A stretch of DNA of 64,000 nucleotides, taken from assembly GCA_018873225.1 (NCBI GenBank), contig JAEILZ010000007.1:744001-808000 (forward strand), read 5' to 3'. Made by a program: the position numbers and the translations under genes. Of this stretch, positions 11,906-23,310 are shown in pieces. Under the pieces are notes generated by a model. The model worked only from the letters and a program-made list of their open reading frames with translations, ran no database searches and had not been told where the DNA came from. Each line of letters begins with the position of its first letter. The stretch's first letter is position 1. Source of the stretch: [Phialemoniopsis] sp. UDSM-2020. Lineage: Eukaryota > Ascomycota > Sordariomycetes > Thyridiales > Thyridiaceae.

Positions 11906-13193
11906 GGCGAATGTCGGTGTGTTGTTCTGAAGATGCGTCTGGTTCCCGTACGAAATGACAGTCGTCTCTATCCCAGCTTGTCAATGATATGAAGATCGAG
12001 AATAGGAACGACGCAAGTTGAGGAACGAGGGGTCATGTATAGACTGCCTCGAATGATATTCCCGCTTAGGAAACATATGCCATGGACTCTCACTTTGGGA
12101 CTCGGCAGCGCTCCATATCATGTATCCTCTTACGTCTAGTGGTCATGTCGCCGCATGAGGGCTAGTCACGCAAATCCTTCCAGAGCTCGCCAAATAGTGC
12201 TTACTCTGCACATATGCGCACAGAGCCAGGAGCAAAATATCTGACAGATAGCTTAGCAAGAATACACACCGTTGCAAAGAGCCCTATTCTGAGTCTAGGC
12301 CGCAATAGGAGAATAGGGGTTCCTTCAGGAGCTTGGCGCTAGTCCAAATGCCTCCAGTCGTAACCATCTCATCGCTTGCAAAACTTCGTATTCTGTATGG
12401 CATTAGTAATCGTGCTCCGTTTCCATGTTTTATAGAACACGGAATGCCACCGTAGTAGACGGAAAAATCTCCGTCGAATTAGCCTTCAAGTTGGTCACGA
12501 TTCTCCGCACAAAACGCTGTAAGCCGTAGTTCACTGACATGGGGAGACAACGTCAACCCTTTCTTGATCTTCAACGAGCCTCGGGGCTTCCTTTCATTGC
12601 TTCGTTTTCTACTGCCTCTTCGTCGGTTCGCCCACAAAAGGTTGACGATCAGCTCTCGAAGCCACTAAACCCTCATCCCATTGTCCGTCTTGAAGACTTG
12701 GAAGGGGATCTTCCTTCCTGCTCTGCGCATCCCATCCCTTGCCTCTCAAAACGCCAGTACCATAACCCCCCGCTTGCAAATGAAAGGAAAGTAAAGATCT
12801 ATTCGCCGCCCGCAACATGGCAAACCCACAAAAGTCGGTATCGAGGCCTCAGTAGCCTCAGTGTGAGTAAGGATTCCGCACAAGCACCGCACTCCAGCGC
12901 AATTGGTCCGCTTATCGGTGATACACGGGCCTGAGCTGCGTCAACTCCCACGCTGTTTGTTCACGCTCTTGCTGCCTTGGCTCTGGAGATGGCTAGCAGT
13001 AGGCGCAAGCAAGCTGTTATCTGTGTATCAAGAACTTCGACCCTTTTCTGAAGTCCTCGGGTCTGCAAGAGGCTTGTGCTCCAGCGTAGCGTGGACATTG
13101 TCGTTCCGGCTTCGAATCGGGGAAAAAGGTCCCCAGAAGTTGCTTTGATGTTTAGCCAAGTCGATAATTGGGAGTGCTTGCGGGCCGCGAGGC
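11906..13193. other. Intergenic, 1.3 kb, nothing convincing
   Basis: Includes the GST promoter and the 3' flank of the nucleoside-hydrolase-like gene. A 131-codon plus-strand frame at 12539-12934 is Ser/Pro/Arg-rich, without conserved character, and is not called. Confidence 0.45.
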
Positions 13194-14791
13194 TCATCCG
13201 TTGCCGCTCTGCTTAAACAGAACATCCACAAGCTCCAGTTCGAGGTCCTCCAGAATCTCATACGCCTCGATCCTGCCATTCCTGGGATCGTCCATCAGGA
13301 CGCACTTCTCGTTGACGCTCGCCCCTGAATGCTTCGCTTGCGACTGCAAAATTCCGTGGGGAAGCGGTAGGAAAGAATGTAGCGCGCAGAGAAATGCTGT
13401 CAGGTCCGCCATGACGACCTTCTTGTCCGGATAATCAATTGCGAGACGGATCTCATCCGAGGCCAGACGTTCGGGATCTACGTGGCAGTTGAAGCCAAGA
13501 CATCGTCGCTCTAGTGCCCGGTCTTGCTCTCCTAGCCCAGAGAGCGAATACTTGACTCTAAGAGTCGTATCCGTGGGGACAACGTAGAACTTCTTAAACT
13601 GCTCCACGCGCTTGAGAACGGTTAGCGCTGCCTCTGGATTCATGGCAATGTTGAACTGATTTGAGAATAGATTTTTCGAAAGGTCGAATGCGCCCTAGGC
13701 TCGTTAGCAAATGGTGTTCAAAGGTTCTAGTTGGAACGGGTTCTTACTGCCTGGAAACAACACGTTAGTTTCTTGGTTATGTTTCGCTTCTCTAGTAACC
13801 GTTCTAGTAATCGCATGGAAGAGCCACCGAGATAGAGTGGCCTCTTGGCTTCCCTAATGGTCTTAGCTAGGAGCGATACCTTGAGAGGTTGGATCTCCTT
13901 GTTCTCGCAATTTCTCTGCTGGGTTTCGGCACACTGCTTGTACCATGTCCGCAACTCGCTTTCCCTCTGGCCAGCAGGCTTCTTAACAATTTCGTCCCGA
14001 AGCTCAAGCTCCTCTGGACTACGGCTGATAAGCTCCTCTGGGTGGTGGACGTTTAGATTCACTGGCATTTGGATCGAGTCCAGGGTGTCTTCGTCGACGT
14101 ATATGTCGACACCGTCGTCCTTGACACCACCGGGGCTTTTGCGCAAGAACTCTAACAGGTCATACGACATGAGGCGAGCATGAAGAATGGCATCCTCCTT
14201 GGGACCAGGGGTCGGCTTGATGGCGCGCTCAAGCTTTAGGAAGAGAGAGAATGCCTTGTTAGCGTTGCATTCATAGCTCCTCGAATGAGGCTCAGCAAAA
14301 GGGAACAGCTCAAAACTTACCAGTGCACGATCTGAAGCGGACAGGCGCTCCGGGCTGATAGCGTCGATTTGTTTTTGAGTCAATGAACCGCGCAATAGGA
14401 TTTTCAGTGACGGATTTTTGTCCTCTGGGAAGGCCTCTTTTATGTATCCGGCAAAATGCTCTTCGATGAGATTGCGACAGCTCTTCTGCTCCTGTTCGGT
14501 CATGGTCGCGCCGAACAGGACCTGGCGCGGCTCAACGATCCATACTATCCTGCACTTGAGCAGCCCATCTAAGCGCAGTTGCTGCAGTAACCTGGCGGCA
14601 GTCCAGTTGTCCGAGTCGGTCAAGTCATTTGTGACGATGACCACGTCGGGCTGCGCAAGAGCCTGATTGTGATTGTTGGGCGTGCCCGCCATGTCGCCGA
14701 CACCGTTTGGCTGCTGCTGCTGCGACGACTCCCTCCCGCGAAGGAATGCGCGGATCACGTTCCACACGACTGTCCACGGATGGCCGGGCAT
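13194..14791 (-). CDS. Nucleoside-hydrolase-like protein
   Basis: Exons 14321-14791, 13748-14233 and 13194-13694 give 485 residues. The middle intron is 87 bp, a multiple of three, so unspliced DNA stays open across it; it is called from its GTAAGT and CCTAAAG ends. The core resembles the inosine/uridine-preferring nucleoside hydrolase fold. An N-terminal Asp-rich strand VIVTNDLTDSDNW stands where the family has DxDPGxDD. YLGGSSMRLLERLL and QAGAFDLSKNLFSNQFNIAM-NPEAALTVL resemble the family's glycine-rich and Asn-Pro-Glu-Ala blocks. VPTDTT could supply a late Asp. The altered N-terminal motif and a long Glu-rich insertion in the middle make ribohydrolase activity uncertain. It may be a non-catalytic relative. 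Confidence 0.7.
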
Positions 14792-17700
14792 CAGGGAGGT
14801 GACGCGACCCGGTTTCTATCTGGCGTGGATGGGCGAACGATGAGTGTCAGACTGTGCGCGATGAGAGACGGCGAGGTATTTGAATGAGGGAGCCTGAAGG
14901 ATGTCGAATTTGGTGAAGCTGACTCTGTTGTTCGGGTGGCTGTCCACTAGGCTGAGAGGCACGTGCACACCAGACGCGGGGCACTGGAAGGTACCTCCGT
15001 TCAGAGGGCTGTGTTTTTAGCTTCAGCCAATCAGCTTCAGCTGCAGGTCACCTTATGCGCCCAAGCTTGCGGTCGTAATACGCCTCACTGGCTGCCTGAT
15101 GGAGAATAAAATCTGAGGGAGCTATGTCCAGCGAGATCAAGAGGGAATCTTTGATGATAAAAATCGACGAACAGGTAAATTGTGTGGGCGTGCAGGTGAT
15201 GTAGAATGTCAAGTGGTATGGTGGCCGTGATGCCAAGAAGGTGGTGGTCAAGTGTAAAAAGGATGGCTGGGGATTTTTGAAACATGAGTCGGGTGATCCT
15301 TTTATATATGCTCAAAGGATCACAACTGACTCAACCTTTTGAAAGAGCATCATCTGCGGCTCCAAAGTCACCCATGTTCAGGTGGTGCATGATGCCCATC
15401 TTTGTTCATGCAGCAAACAACCCCTGATCCTGGGAATGAACGCTTCCAGAATGATCCACCCGCTTGGGGCGCACAAGCACAAAGGGAGCAACAATCCTAT
15501 TCACACCCGTGGTAGACTGACGGCATCACAAAATCATTTCAGGTTCCCATCTAGGCGGTTCACATGCTTCCCCACAGTCAAGGTATGGGTGGCTTCAACT
15601 TACACCTCACCCCTGTCACGCATTAGTGACTTGGCCATGCGCCCAAGCTAGGGGACCCCTTGGCTGTCAATGCGAGCATCAACTTGGCGAGACCGCTAAC
15701 AGAAATTCCCTTGGAGTTATTTTCTTTCTTCCTTGGATCTGAACGACCTAGACGGTGGCACAAAAAACTTGTGAGGAGCATCACTCCGTCTCTGTGCTTC
15801 AGAATTGTCTTGTGGGCCAAGTGAAGCAAGCTCTCCATTGACCACAGCAATACCATTATCGATGAACTATGCAAAAGTATATCATCGAGCACAGAAAAAA
15901 CGCACAATTTCCGGTTCACCATTTTCCCATTGAATTATCCACTCTTCTACTCACTGGAGTCACCGGCAAGTTGGGTGTAAGTGCTGATATCCTGCCTAGT
16001 GGAGTGTCTCCATATATAGGCTCCCTGCTGTGCCACGAGCTACCAAGCCAGGGGCCTAGACGGGACACAGGCACACTGACAGCATCAGCCCTATAACTGA
16101 GACTCTTACAGGCTTTCCCTAGCCAAATCCCGAAGGAAAAAGAACAGAGCCTCAGGCTAGTCCCACCGAGCTGGTCGCCACCTAGTAAACCCCTACTACC
16201 CCAGAAAGCCTCTGGGCAAACCATGCGCCTCTCCCTGCCTATTCCCGGCTGTCTGGCCGAGGAACTACTGACAGGAGAGCCTAGACTCACTATGGAGGCC
16301 GACTTGGTGTCTACTACCTGAGACTAGTCCATCAAGCTACAGGACTTAATGTCGTGGCGATGATCTTGGAGGAGCCAGCAGTGGGCCCATGTTCACCTCG
16401 AGCCCGTCTCGCGTTGTCACCATCATCGACGGATTGCATTCTTCCGGAGTCGGCTGTGTAGATGCCTGGCGGTCGTCTCTGTTCTACAGTCAGTGTGGAC
16501 CATCTGAGCAGGTTTTCTCGTCCACCGCTTCCGGTAGCCGGATTGCGAGTTGTCAGAGACCGAGCTAGGCGGACCAAGTCTGTGTAACCTTGCGATTAAC
16601 TGGCAACTTCGCTAGCGAAGATCATGCAATGCATGACGAGAGCAGTAAAGCTCTCGGTGGCTTAGACCTCGCTTTCTGCACGATATGTCGATGCGCTGTC
16701 CCTACCTGCACCATCGCGTTGGGTCCCGATGCTACTCAGCAGCTGCTCGGCACGATCTCAGGTGCCCTAAGTGGGAGCGGCTTCATGGATCGTTTCTCCT
16801 TTTGTTTCCCTTTAGCTTAGTGCTTCTGTACATTTCCATACTTCATGAAGATTGACGCCGTAGCCCGAGAGCTGTGCCCGACAGGCCGACCCTGGCTCGC
16901 CTCGAGCGACTACCGCGGCGCTCATGAGAAGGGACAACGCCTTCGAGAATGCCCAGTGTCAACATGAGATGATATTTCCCCCTGGAATGGGAAGATTGCA
17001 GCCGGCACACCGCTCTTTTCGAGTCTTCTTGATTTCAAGGAACCTGGACATAGAGGTGGATGGCATGTTCGCTACTGCACCGCCAACAAGAACTTGACGA
17101 AAAAGGAAGCTCGCATATGACCTGGGCTTCTCGTCTGCTTAGTATTCAGTCCGGCGCATTTGTTAGTGCCCGAGCCAGTTGACCCTCAGTTCAGTGCTGG
17201 TGATTGAGCTGTCGCGGCTCAATCACACGATCCTCCAATGAGTCTAGTCTTAGACTCTGGGTACCTTGAGGCAGTTCAGCCATAAATCATCGTAATCTCC
17301 AATTTCAGAGGTCCATATCAACGAGACAACTGTCATTCTACTGCTCTATCAAGCTTCTAGTGTAGCTACGAATTGGTATGGCCGGAGCTTAAGCACATAT
17401 CTCAGATGCGCTGGGGGGCTTCGAGTGGCCCCAAACTCTCCTGGCACGAGCTCCATCATGCAACAAGCTCTGTCGTAGCATCGTCCTCCGGAAAGAGGTC
17501 CAACTTGGACGGATCTTGGCTAATGCAAGCATAGCCTCTGAATGACGTTACAAGATATGCTGAGTACAGTGATCTGGCAGATTCTTTACGGGTAATGTTA
17601 GGCGGATTAGCGAGGCATCGCTCAGGAGTGGCAGCGTTAAATTTCGGACCTCTTTCCAGAATGAATGCGTCTTCTGAATGTTTCAATTCTAAGATCGGGC

Positions 17701-18509
17701 ATACCCTGTCCAAGTGTCGTCACTTGGGTGTGAATGGGCTGTCGCACTGTCTAGTTCTCTCCAGCTAAGCAAATGTCTAGCTTCTAGCCAGAGGACACCT
17801 CTTTTTCTTCAGAGATGCTTCGAAACGATCCTAACATGATGGGAGGCGAAGTAGCCATGTTTATCACCCACAAAACAGCCGACTTCCCGTTGACTCCGCA
17901 CCACTGTTCCCAGCGAATATCCGCTAGGCTGAATACCTATCATTGGACGGCAGGGTGGAATCTCCTGCGTAGCAAAGTAAAATTGTCCGTCATAGTAGGG
18001 TTGCATCAAAATTCGGGCGCACACAACGGCGTTCCAGGTTATTTCGCGTAGCTTAGCGCGCGCAAACACCGGCTTTGAGTTGAAAGACGTCTATGTTACA
18101 CAAGCTCTTTCAGGGGTCTCGGACTACAACTCGTATTACACGGTGAAGTTGGGGCCTCCACACGGGCTCCACACGACCAAGCCCAAGATTTACTTGGGAT
18201 GGGATTACAAAATGCCTACTGTTGGAACGGGCGCTTCACAGCCACACCGAGCTGAGACCAGACACCCCTTGATAGCACGGAGTATTCCCATTCCAAGCAA
18301 GTGTAATTCTTCTTTGCGTTTGATCTAGGCAGACGGCTATAGAATTCTTTTGACTGGTTGAGACGGGTCAACGCCGGAATGTGAAATGCTCAATGGAGCG
18401 CAATTCTCCAAGAATTCTGTCCATTGACTCCCACACTCCCCGTCAGAGACTAGATGTTGCGACCGAGCTCTCAGACGACGGGGCAACAAAGGGACTAGGG
18501 AGGAGTCCA
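14792..18509. other. Gene-poor 3.7-kb stretch
   Basis: No complete gene model could be built on either strand. Short frames exist, for example a plus-strand stretch near 15950 reading LLLTGVTGKLG, which recalls a nucleotide-binding loop. Minus-strand frames at 16332-16577 and 17456-17713 lead nowhere. CpG sites are retained, so there is no obvious repeat-induced point mutation. A perfect 10-bp inverted repeat is at 15293-15323. The stretch could contain decayed genes, a non-coding RNA or only regulatory DNA. Confidence 0.4.
15293..15323. repeat. Inverted repeat, 10-bp arms
   Basis: Arms GTGATCCTTT (15293-15302) and AAAGGATCAC (15314-15323) are perfect reverse complements around an 11-nt AT-rich spacer, TATATATGCTC. 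It could form a hairpin or be an operator. No gene start or end close by explains it. Confidence 0.7.
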
Positions 18510-20648
18510 TCAATCTTCGACCGTCTTGGCAGGCGGGTGCTCAACCATCTCTCCACCAAGAGACTTGCTGTGCAGACGTCGTTCAACTGAAGCATTGAGA
18601 TTAGCATGCGGTCTTCCCAAGTAACAAAGTACATTGCTTCCCAAGACTTACCCTTCTTGTCAAGACGCTTGGTAGCGTCAATCACAAACAGACTAGAAAT
18701 AATCCCCACTCCTCCAAACGCCAGACTGGCGAGGTAGACCGTCTTGAACGCTTGCCCGTACGCAGTCGGGATCTGCCCCTGGATGGCAGCCACCAGAGCA
18801 GGCGTGAGGCCAGGCATCTTCGCCCACGTTCCGGCCTGCACGGCCGCCACCAACGCGGGCACCTTGCCAGGGCTTAGACCCGCCTCCATAGCCGCCTTGC
18901 CCACAGTCGCGGGCAGCGTCGTCGATAGACGGTTCGTCAGGATAGTGGTGTACACGGCGACGGCAATGGCCGCTCCGGCCGAGCGGATGGTCGACATGAT
19001 GCCCGTCGCCAGACCAAGATCCTCGGGCGCACAGAAGAGCGGCGACAGCGACAGGGCCGCCATCTCGATGATGCCGACCATGAAGGGGCCCAGGATGGTC
19101 AGGGCGACGCCGAGGGTCTTGGCCTCGGGTGTCAGCGCCGCGAGGGCTGAGACGAAGCCGACCATAGCCACGGCGGCGAAGATGATCCAGTATTTCGTGT
19201 TGCCGCCGTAGCGCAGGATGAGGCCACCGCAGCCGGAGCCGAGCATGATGCCGGCGGGGATGGTGCAGGAGAGCCAGCCTGCGTACATGACGTCGAGGGT
19301 GTACATCTGTGCTACTTGTTGGGGCCTGAGCTCGGTTCCGTGTTAGCTGAAAGGTACAAAAGGGGCGTGATATCTAGGTGTCATCTTACCAGAGGAGGGT
19401 TGCCGAGTAGTAGAACATGAATGCGATACATCCCACTGTGACTAGGCTGATGAAGCCTCGGTTGCGGAGGTATTCCATGGGCATCACTGGGTACTTCAGG
19501 TCGGCGTACGTTTCGTAGAAGCCGAAGGCGACAAGTAGAACCACGCCGATGATCAGAGTCGCCAGGACCTGTGCCGATTTCCACGGGTATAGCTGTAGGG
19601 GCGTCCCAAAGTCAGCGCCGAAACAATACGACAACAAGGCAAATAAGAGTGACTTACACCACCTCCCCAGCTCAAACCCATGAGGAACAAGCAGAGACCA
19701 GACGTCCACAATGCCATTCCAATGTAGTCAAGTTCCTTAAGCTGCTGGCGCTTGCTTTTCTTTTCGTGCAACATCTCAAAGGTAGGAGGATGATAGCAGA
19801 AGAAAAGCAGAAGCGTCGACGCGCCGATGACAATGATACCCAGGTAGTAACACCACCGCCACCCCAAGCCGCTAATGATGAACTGACGTGCAATCACGGG
19901 CCCAAAAGCGGCAAAGGGCAGAGTGGCAAACGAGATGATAGCCATGATGACGGGGCGGAACTGATTCGGCACGAGCTCTCCTACCGGCACGCCGTAGCTG
20001 ATCTGCACACACTCGCCCATGCCGTAGATGACGGAGGCTCCGATGAGGGTGTTGACGTTGGGCGCCACGGCCGAGATGACCACGCCTACCAGCGCGACGA
20101 GACTGCCGCCGATGAGGAACCACCGGCGGCCGAAGAGATCGGAAAGTCGGCCCTGAATGAGGAACATGGTGGACTGACCGAGGGTACGGGCGATGGACAC
20201 CCAGGAGATATTCTTGCTCGGACCTATTTGGCAAGATCTTCATCAGTAAAATAGGCGAAATACGTGATGATAGGGTTGATGCATACCGATATCGGCGTTT
20301 GTATAGCTCAGAATGTTGACAGACATGACAAAGATGACATAAGTCGAGATGACACCCAAGGTAACGCCAACGATGGTCCCAATGAAGGGGATGCTGTAGA
20401 AGTATCCGGGCGGGAGGCTGTTGTTTCAAGATGATCAGCTTCGAGGCCTTGAAGCATTGACCCTAAGGTATCACAACTCACTTGTCACCTCGGGCTGCTG
20501 CATTGATGGAAAATGCATCGCTGTTGTCGGGAACATGTTCCTTGTGATGGTGGTGGTCGTCGTGGTGATCGTGATCCCGGGCAGGTTCAATGTCGGGGTC
20601 GGTTCGGTTGGCACCAGCTGACTGGGGAACTTCGCTTTCTTCAGCCAT
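18510..20648 (-). CDS. MFS efflux transporter, TRI12-like
   Basis: Six exons: 20482-20648, 20287-20417, 19658-20223, 19390-19592, 18652-19325 and 18510-18586, giving 605 residues. Features fit the fungal TRI12/siderophore group of 14-helix major facilitator pumps. These include the loop RLSDLFGRRWFLIGGSLVAL, GMGECVQISYGVPVGELVP and NQFRPVIMAIISF in the first half, and an extended hydrophobic second half. Such proteins export toxins, drugs or siderophores by proton antiport at the plasma membrane. The cytosolic N terminus is unusual: within residues 25-40 eight of fourteen positions are His, mixed with Asp. The last intron removes a stretch that would otherwise change the C terminus; splicing gives the ending PPAKTVED. 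It is transcribed away from the hydrolase at 21682 and shares about 1 kb of palindrome-rich promoter with it. Confidence 0.9.
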
Positions 20649-21681
20649 CGCAAAGTAAAAGATCGATAGGCTTGAGTCAATTGAACAGAAATCTGCGAGC
20701 CTGAACTACACTATCAACCGGAACAAGGAGCAAAACACAGCCCCTCTCTAGAAGCCTTGCTAAGGCAAAGACCACGATCTACCCTTTTTATATGCATATG
20801 CATGCCCATCAAGTCAGAACAATACGCGTCGATATGTCTACATGACTCTCAGCTCGTGGGGCCTCCGCACCGACCATACCCGACTAGATCGTTCATGGTA
20901 GAGTCGCTTCTGCGAACAGACAGACTAAGACACCCGCTTACCCTTTCGAGGCAGCTATCCAACATAAACCCTGCCAAGCCCCTCCCGCGGGAAGCGCTGT
21001 CAGTCAAGATCACCATTACCACCTTCCCGCGGGACCATGAGCTGTCACAAAGTTACCCCACGGGGCCCCTAAAGCTGCATTATTCGAATCCTTCCAGGGC
21101 TCTCGTGCCGTATCACGCCACGCTTGCTCCATCAAAGTTGTCTTTTTAAGCATTTTTGACAAAGCTAGTGACTCGTGAGGCAATGGGCCGAGGTCGTCCA
21201 AAATACCGCATTATTTCGCACATTGAGGCATCGCATCCCTGTCTAGCAGGACTCGGGGGTTGCAAGACTCGGCCGAGTGGGCGGTCAATCACGGAATTTT
21301 AAAGTCCAGAAGCTTTCATAAATATAACTCGAGTGGCGGCACGTACACCATTGATTAAATAAATGTTGTATCAAGCTTCGGACTCTACTGATATACTCAC
21401 TTCCAAAATAATAGTCGGGTAGAATGTGCATCGAGTACGTGGGAAAGGACTACGGGAGTGAGGGAATTCATCTAACTCCGGCCCGCCGGAGTTCCCGGTC
21501 ACTGTCATCTCTCGGAACGAACACCTAGACTAGACCCGAGTCTGAATTAGTCTCTCGTTAGCTTCTTATATACACGTGGAAGGAGGAAGTTCATATAACC
21601 CCGCCAAGTCTACCCTGGACGGGAACGGGAAACATAGAATCCCCCAATAACACATCGACCGAATTCCAAGCTACCCTAACC
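20649..21681. promoter_or_regulatory. Bidirectional promoter with palindromic CGG/CCG sites
   Basis: This intergenic region between the TRI12-like pump (minus) and the CocE-type hydrolase (plus) holds four perfect palindromes with CGG/CCG half sites. TCCCGCGGGA occurs at 20983-20992 and again at 21025-21034, starts 42 bp apart. ACTCGGCCGAGT is at 21267-21278. AACTCCGG-CCCG-CCGGAGTT is at 21474-21493. Inverted CGG triplets are the usual targets of Zn(II)2Cys6 regulators. A TATATA element at 21567-21572 lies about 110 bp before the hydrolase start. Confidence 0.65.
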
Positions 21682-23310
21682 ATGGCAGACGAAGGAGAGG
21701 CTAAACGCAAGGCCATGTTCGCGGCCTGGACCGCGACTCTGCCCCCGGAAGAATGCACCTACACTATCACCCCGGTCCGCGTCCCCATGCCCGATGGCAT
21801 CCACCTCGCCGCGGACCTCTACCAGCCTTCTGCACCGTACAAGTCTCGCGGCCTCATCCTCACCTTTGGCTGCTACGGCCGCGGGCCGCCCATGTCCACC
21901 ATGAACGCCACCGTCTTCGCCGCGCGCGGCTACACCGTGCTCTTCACCTCGAGCCGCGGCACCTTTGGCTCAGAGGGAACGTTCGTCCCGGGCATGAGCG
22001 AGCAGGCCGACAGCCAGGGCATCGTGGCCTGGGTCCGGGGCCAGGAGTGGTACCCCGGCAAGTTTGCGACGTTCGGCGCGAGCTACCTAGGTTACACGCA
22101 GTGGGCGCTGCTGCGCGACCCGCCGCCCGACCTGGTCTGCTGCGCCATCCTCGCCGCGCCGCATGATCATGCCGTGCACAACTGGACCGAGGGGGCGTAC
22201 CGGCTCGACCGCCTCACATGGACCACCCTCATCGTGACGCAGGAGGATCCCAAGAGCAAGGGCCCCGACGCCGCGGCGTCGAACCGGCAGGTCTCGGAGA
22301 TCATGAAGGCTTCGCCCTTGCTCGAGGCAGCAGAGGGGTACTTTGCCGGCCGGGCGCCGTATCTGCGGGACTTTATGACGACGCCGGACCTGGACGACCC
22401 GCTGTGGACGCCGGTCAGACATGGGGACGCGCTGGACATGGTTAATGTTCCGGTGCTGCTGACTAGCGGCTGGTATGACCCTTTTACGTATCAGTCGATG
22501 GAGCAGTATGAGCGTTTGCGAGCTCGTGGTTGCGATGTGAGCATCACTGTGGGACCTTGGTCGCATCTCGCTGCGTGCGGACTGCATTCTATGCCTGAGA
22601 TCTTTGCCTTTCTCAACCAGCACCTTGTCGGCGAGAAAGTGTCACGCGCACAGCAGGTCAAGGTATTCATCACGGGCGCGGAGGAGTGGCGGGAGATACC
22701 GGTGTGGCCTCCTGACACAAACCCAGTGACTTTTTTCCTTGATGGAGGCAGCAAGGGCATTACGAAAGATACCCCGGCAGCGGACTCCCCGGCGTTGAGC
22801 TTCACTTTCGACCCGACTGATCCCACGCCTACGATAGGAGGTGGTTTACTGCATGGCACGGGCAGAGTGGAAGACACAGCATATGCATCGCGGACGGATC
22901 TTCTCTCATATACGAGCGAGCCACTGTCTGAAGCAGTCGAGATCATGGGCAGGCCAGTAGTTCACCTAGCTCACTCGACAGATGTACCCTACGCCGACCT
23001 CTGGGTGCGTCTGAGCGAAGTCGACGCGGCTGGCAGTGTATCGCAGAACGTCACTGAATTCTACAAAGCCTTGGACGTCAAGCGCGGTGACGACGTGACT
23101 ACGATCACCTTGCAGGACTGTGCGCACCTATACAAGCCGGGATCACGCATCCGACTGATAGTCGCCGGCGGTAGCTTTCCGCTCATGGCGCGGAATCCGG
23201 GAGTAGAGGGCCTCCGAACTCTGGCCAAGGAGTTCAAGAGCGTTGCCCACAGTGTACGGCATGGTGCTGGGGTGTCCAAGTTGGTGCTGCCTTGCTCGAT
23301 TGCGTCTTAG
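21682..23310 (+). CDS. CocE/NonD-type alpha/beta hydrolase (X-Pro dipeptidyl-peptidase S15-like)
   Basis: Intronless, 542 residues, a normal length for the CocE/NonD family. It has an N-terminal alpha/beta-hydrolase domain and a C-terminal jelly-roll domain (VTFFLDGGS onward, ending after PGSRIRLIVAGGSFPLMARN). The predicted triad is Ser134 in FGASYLGYTQW, Asp266 in SGWYDPF and His295 in GPWSHLAA. Family members hydrolyse esters or acyl bonds, for example cocaine esterase, glutaryl-7-ACA acylase and Xaa-Pro peptidases. The substrate cannot be told from sequence. No signal peptide is seen, so it is probably cytosolic. Sharing a promoter with an efflux pump suggests a detoxification or breakdown role for a small molecule, but that is inference. 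Confidence 0.9.
   Translation: MADEGEAKRKAMFAAWTATLPPEECTYTITPVRVPMPDGIHLAADLYQPSAPYKSRGLILTFGCYGRGPPMSTMNATVFAARGYTVLFTSSRGTFGSEGTFVPGMSEQADSQGIVAWVRGQEWYPGKFATFGASYLGYTQWALLRDPPPDLVCCAILAAPHDHAVHNWTEGAYRLDRLTWTTLIVTQEDPKSKGPDAAASNRQVSEIMKASPLLEAAEGYFAGRAPYLRDFMTTPDLDDPLWTPVRHGDALDMVNVPVLLTSGWYDPFTYQSMEQYERLRARGCDVSITVGPWSHLAACGLHSMPEIFAFLNQHLVGEKVSRAQQVKVFITGAEEWREIPVWPPDTNPVTFFLDGGSKGITKDTPAADSPALSFTFDPTDPTPTIGGGLLHGTGRVEDTAYASRTDLLSYTSEPLSEAVEIMGRPVVHLAHSTDVPYADLWVRLSEVDAAGSVSQNVTEFYKALDVKRGDDVTTITLQDCAHLYKPGSRIRLIVAGGSFPLMARNPGVEGLRTLAKEFKSVAHSVRHGAGVSKLVLPCSIAS

Noticed and set aside
12539..12934. 131-codon plus-strand frame
   Set aside because: Ser/Pro/Arg-rich, no introns or motifs, no support beyond length.
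15869..16290. Possible NmrA-like gene start (LLLTGVTGKLG)
   Set aside because: No in-frame continuation resembling the family after any plausible intron; kept only as a weak observation.
22087..22623. 178-codon minus-strand frame opposite the CocE-type hydrolase
   Set aside because: Arg-rich shadow with no conserved features.
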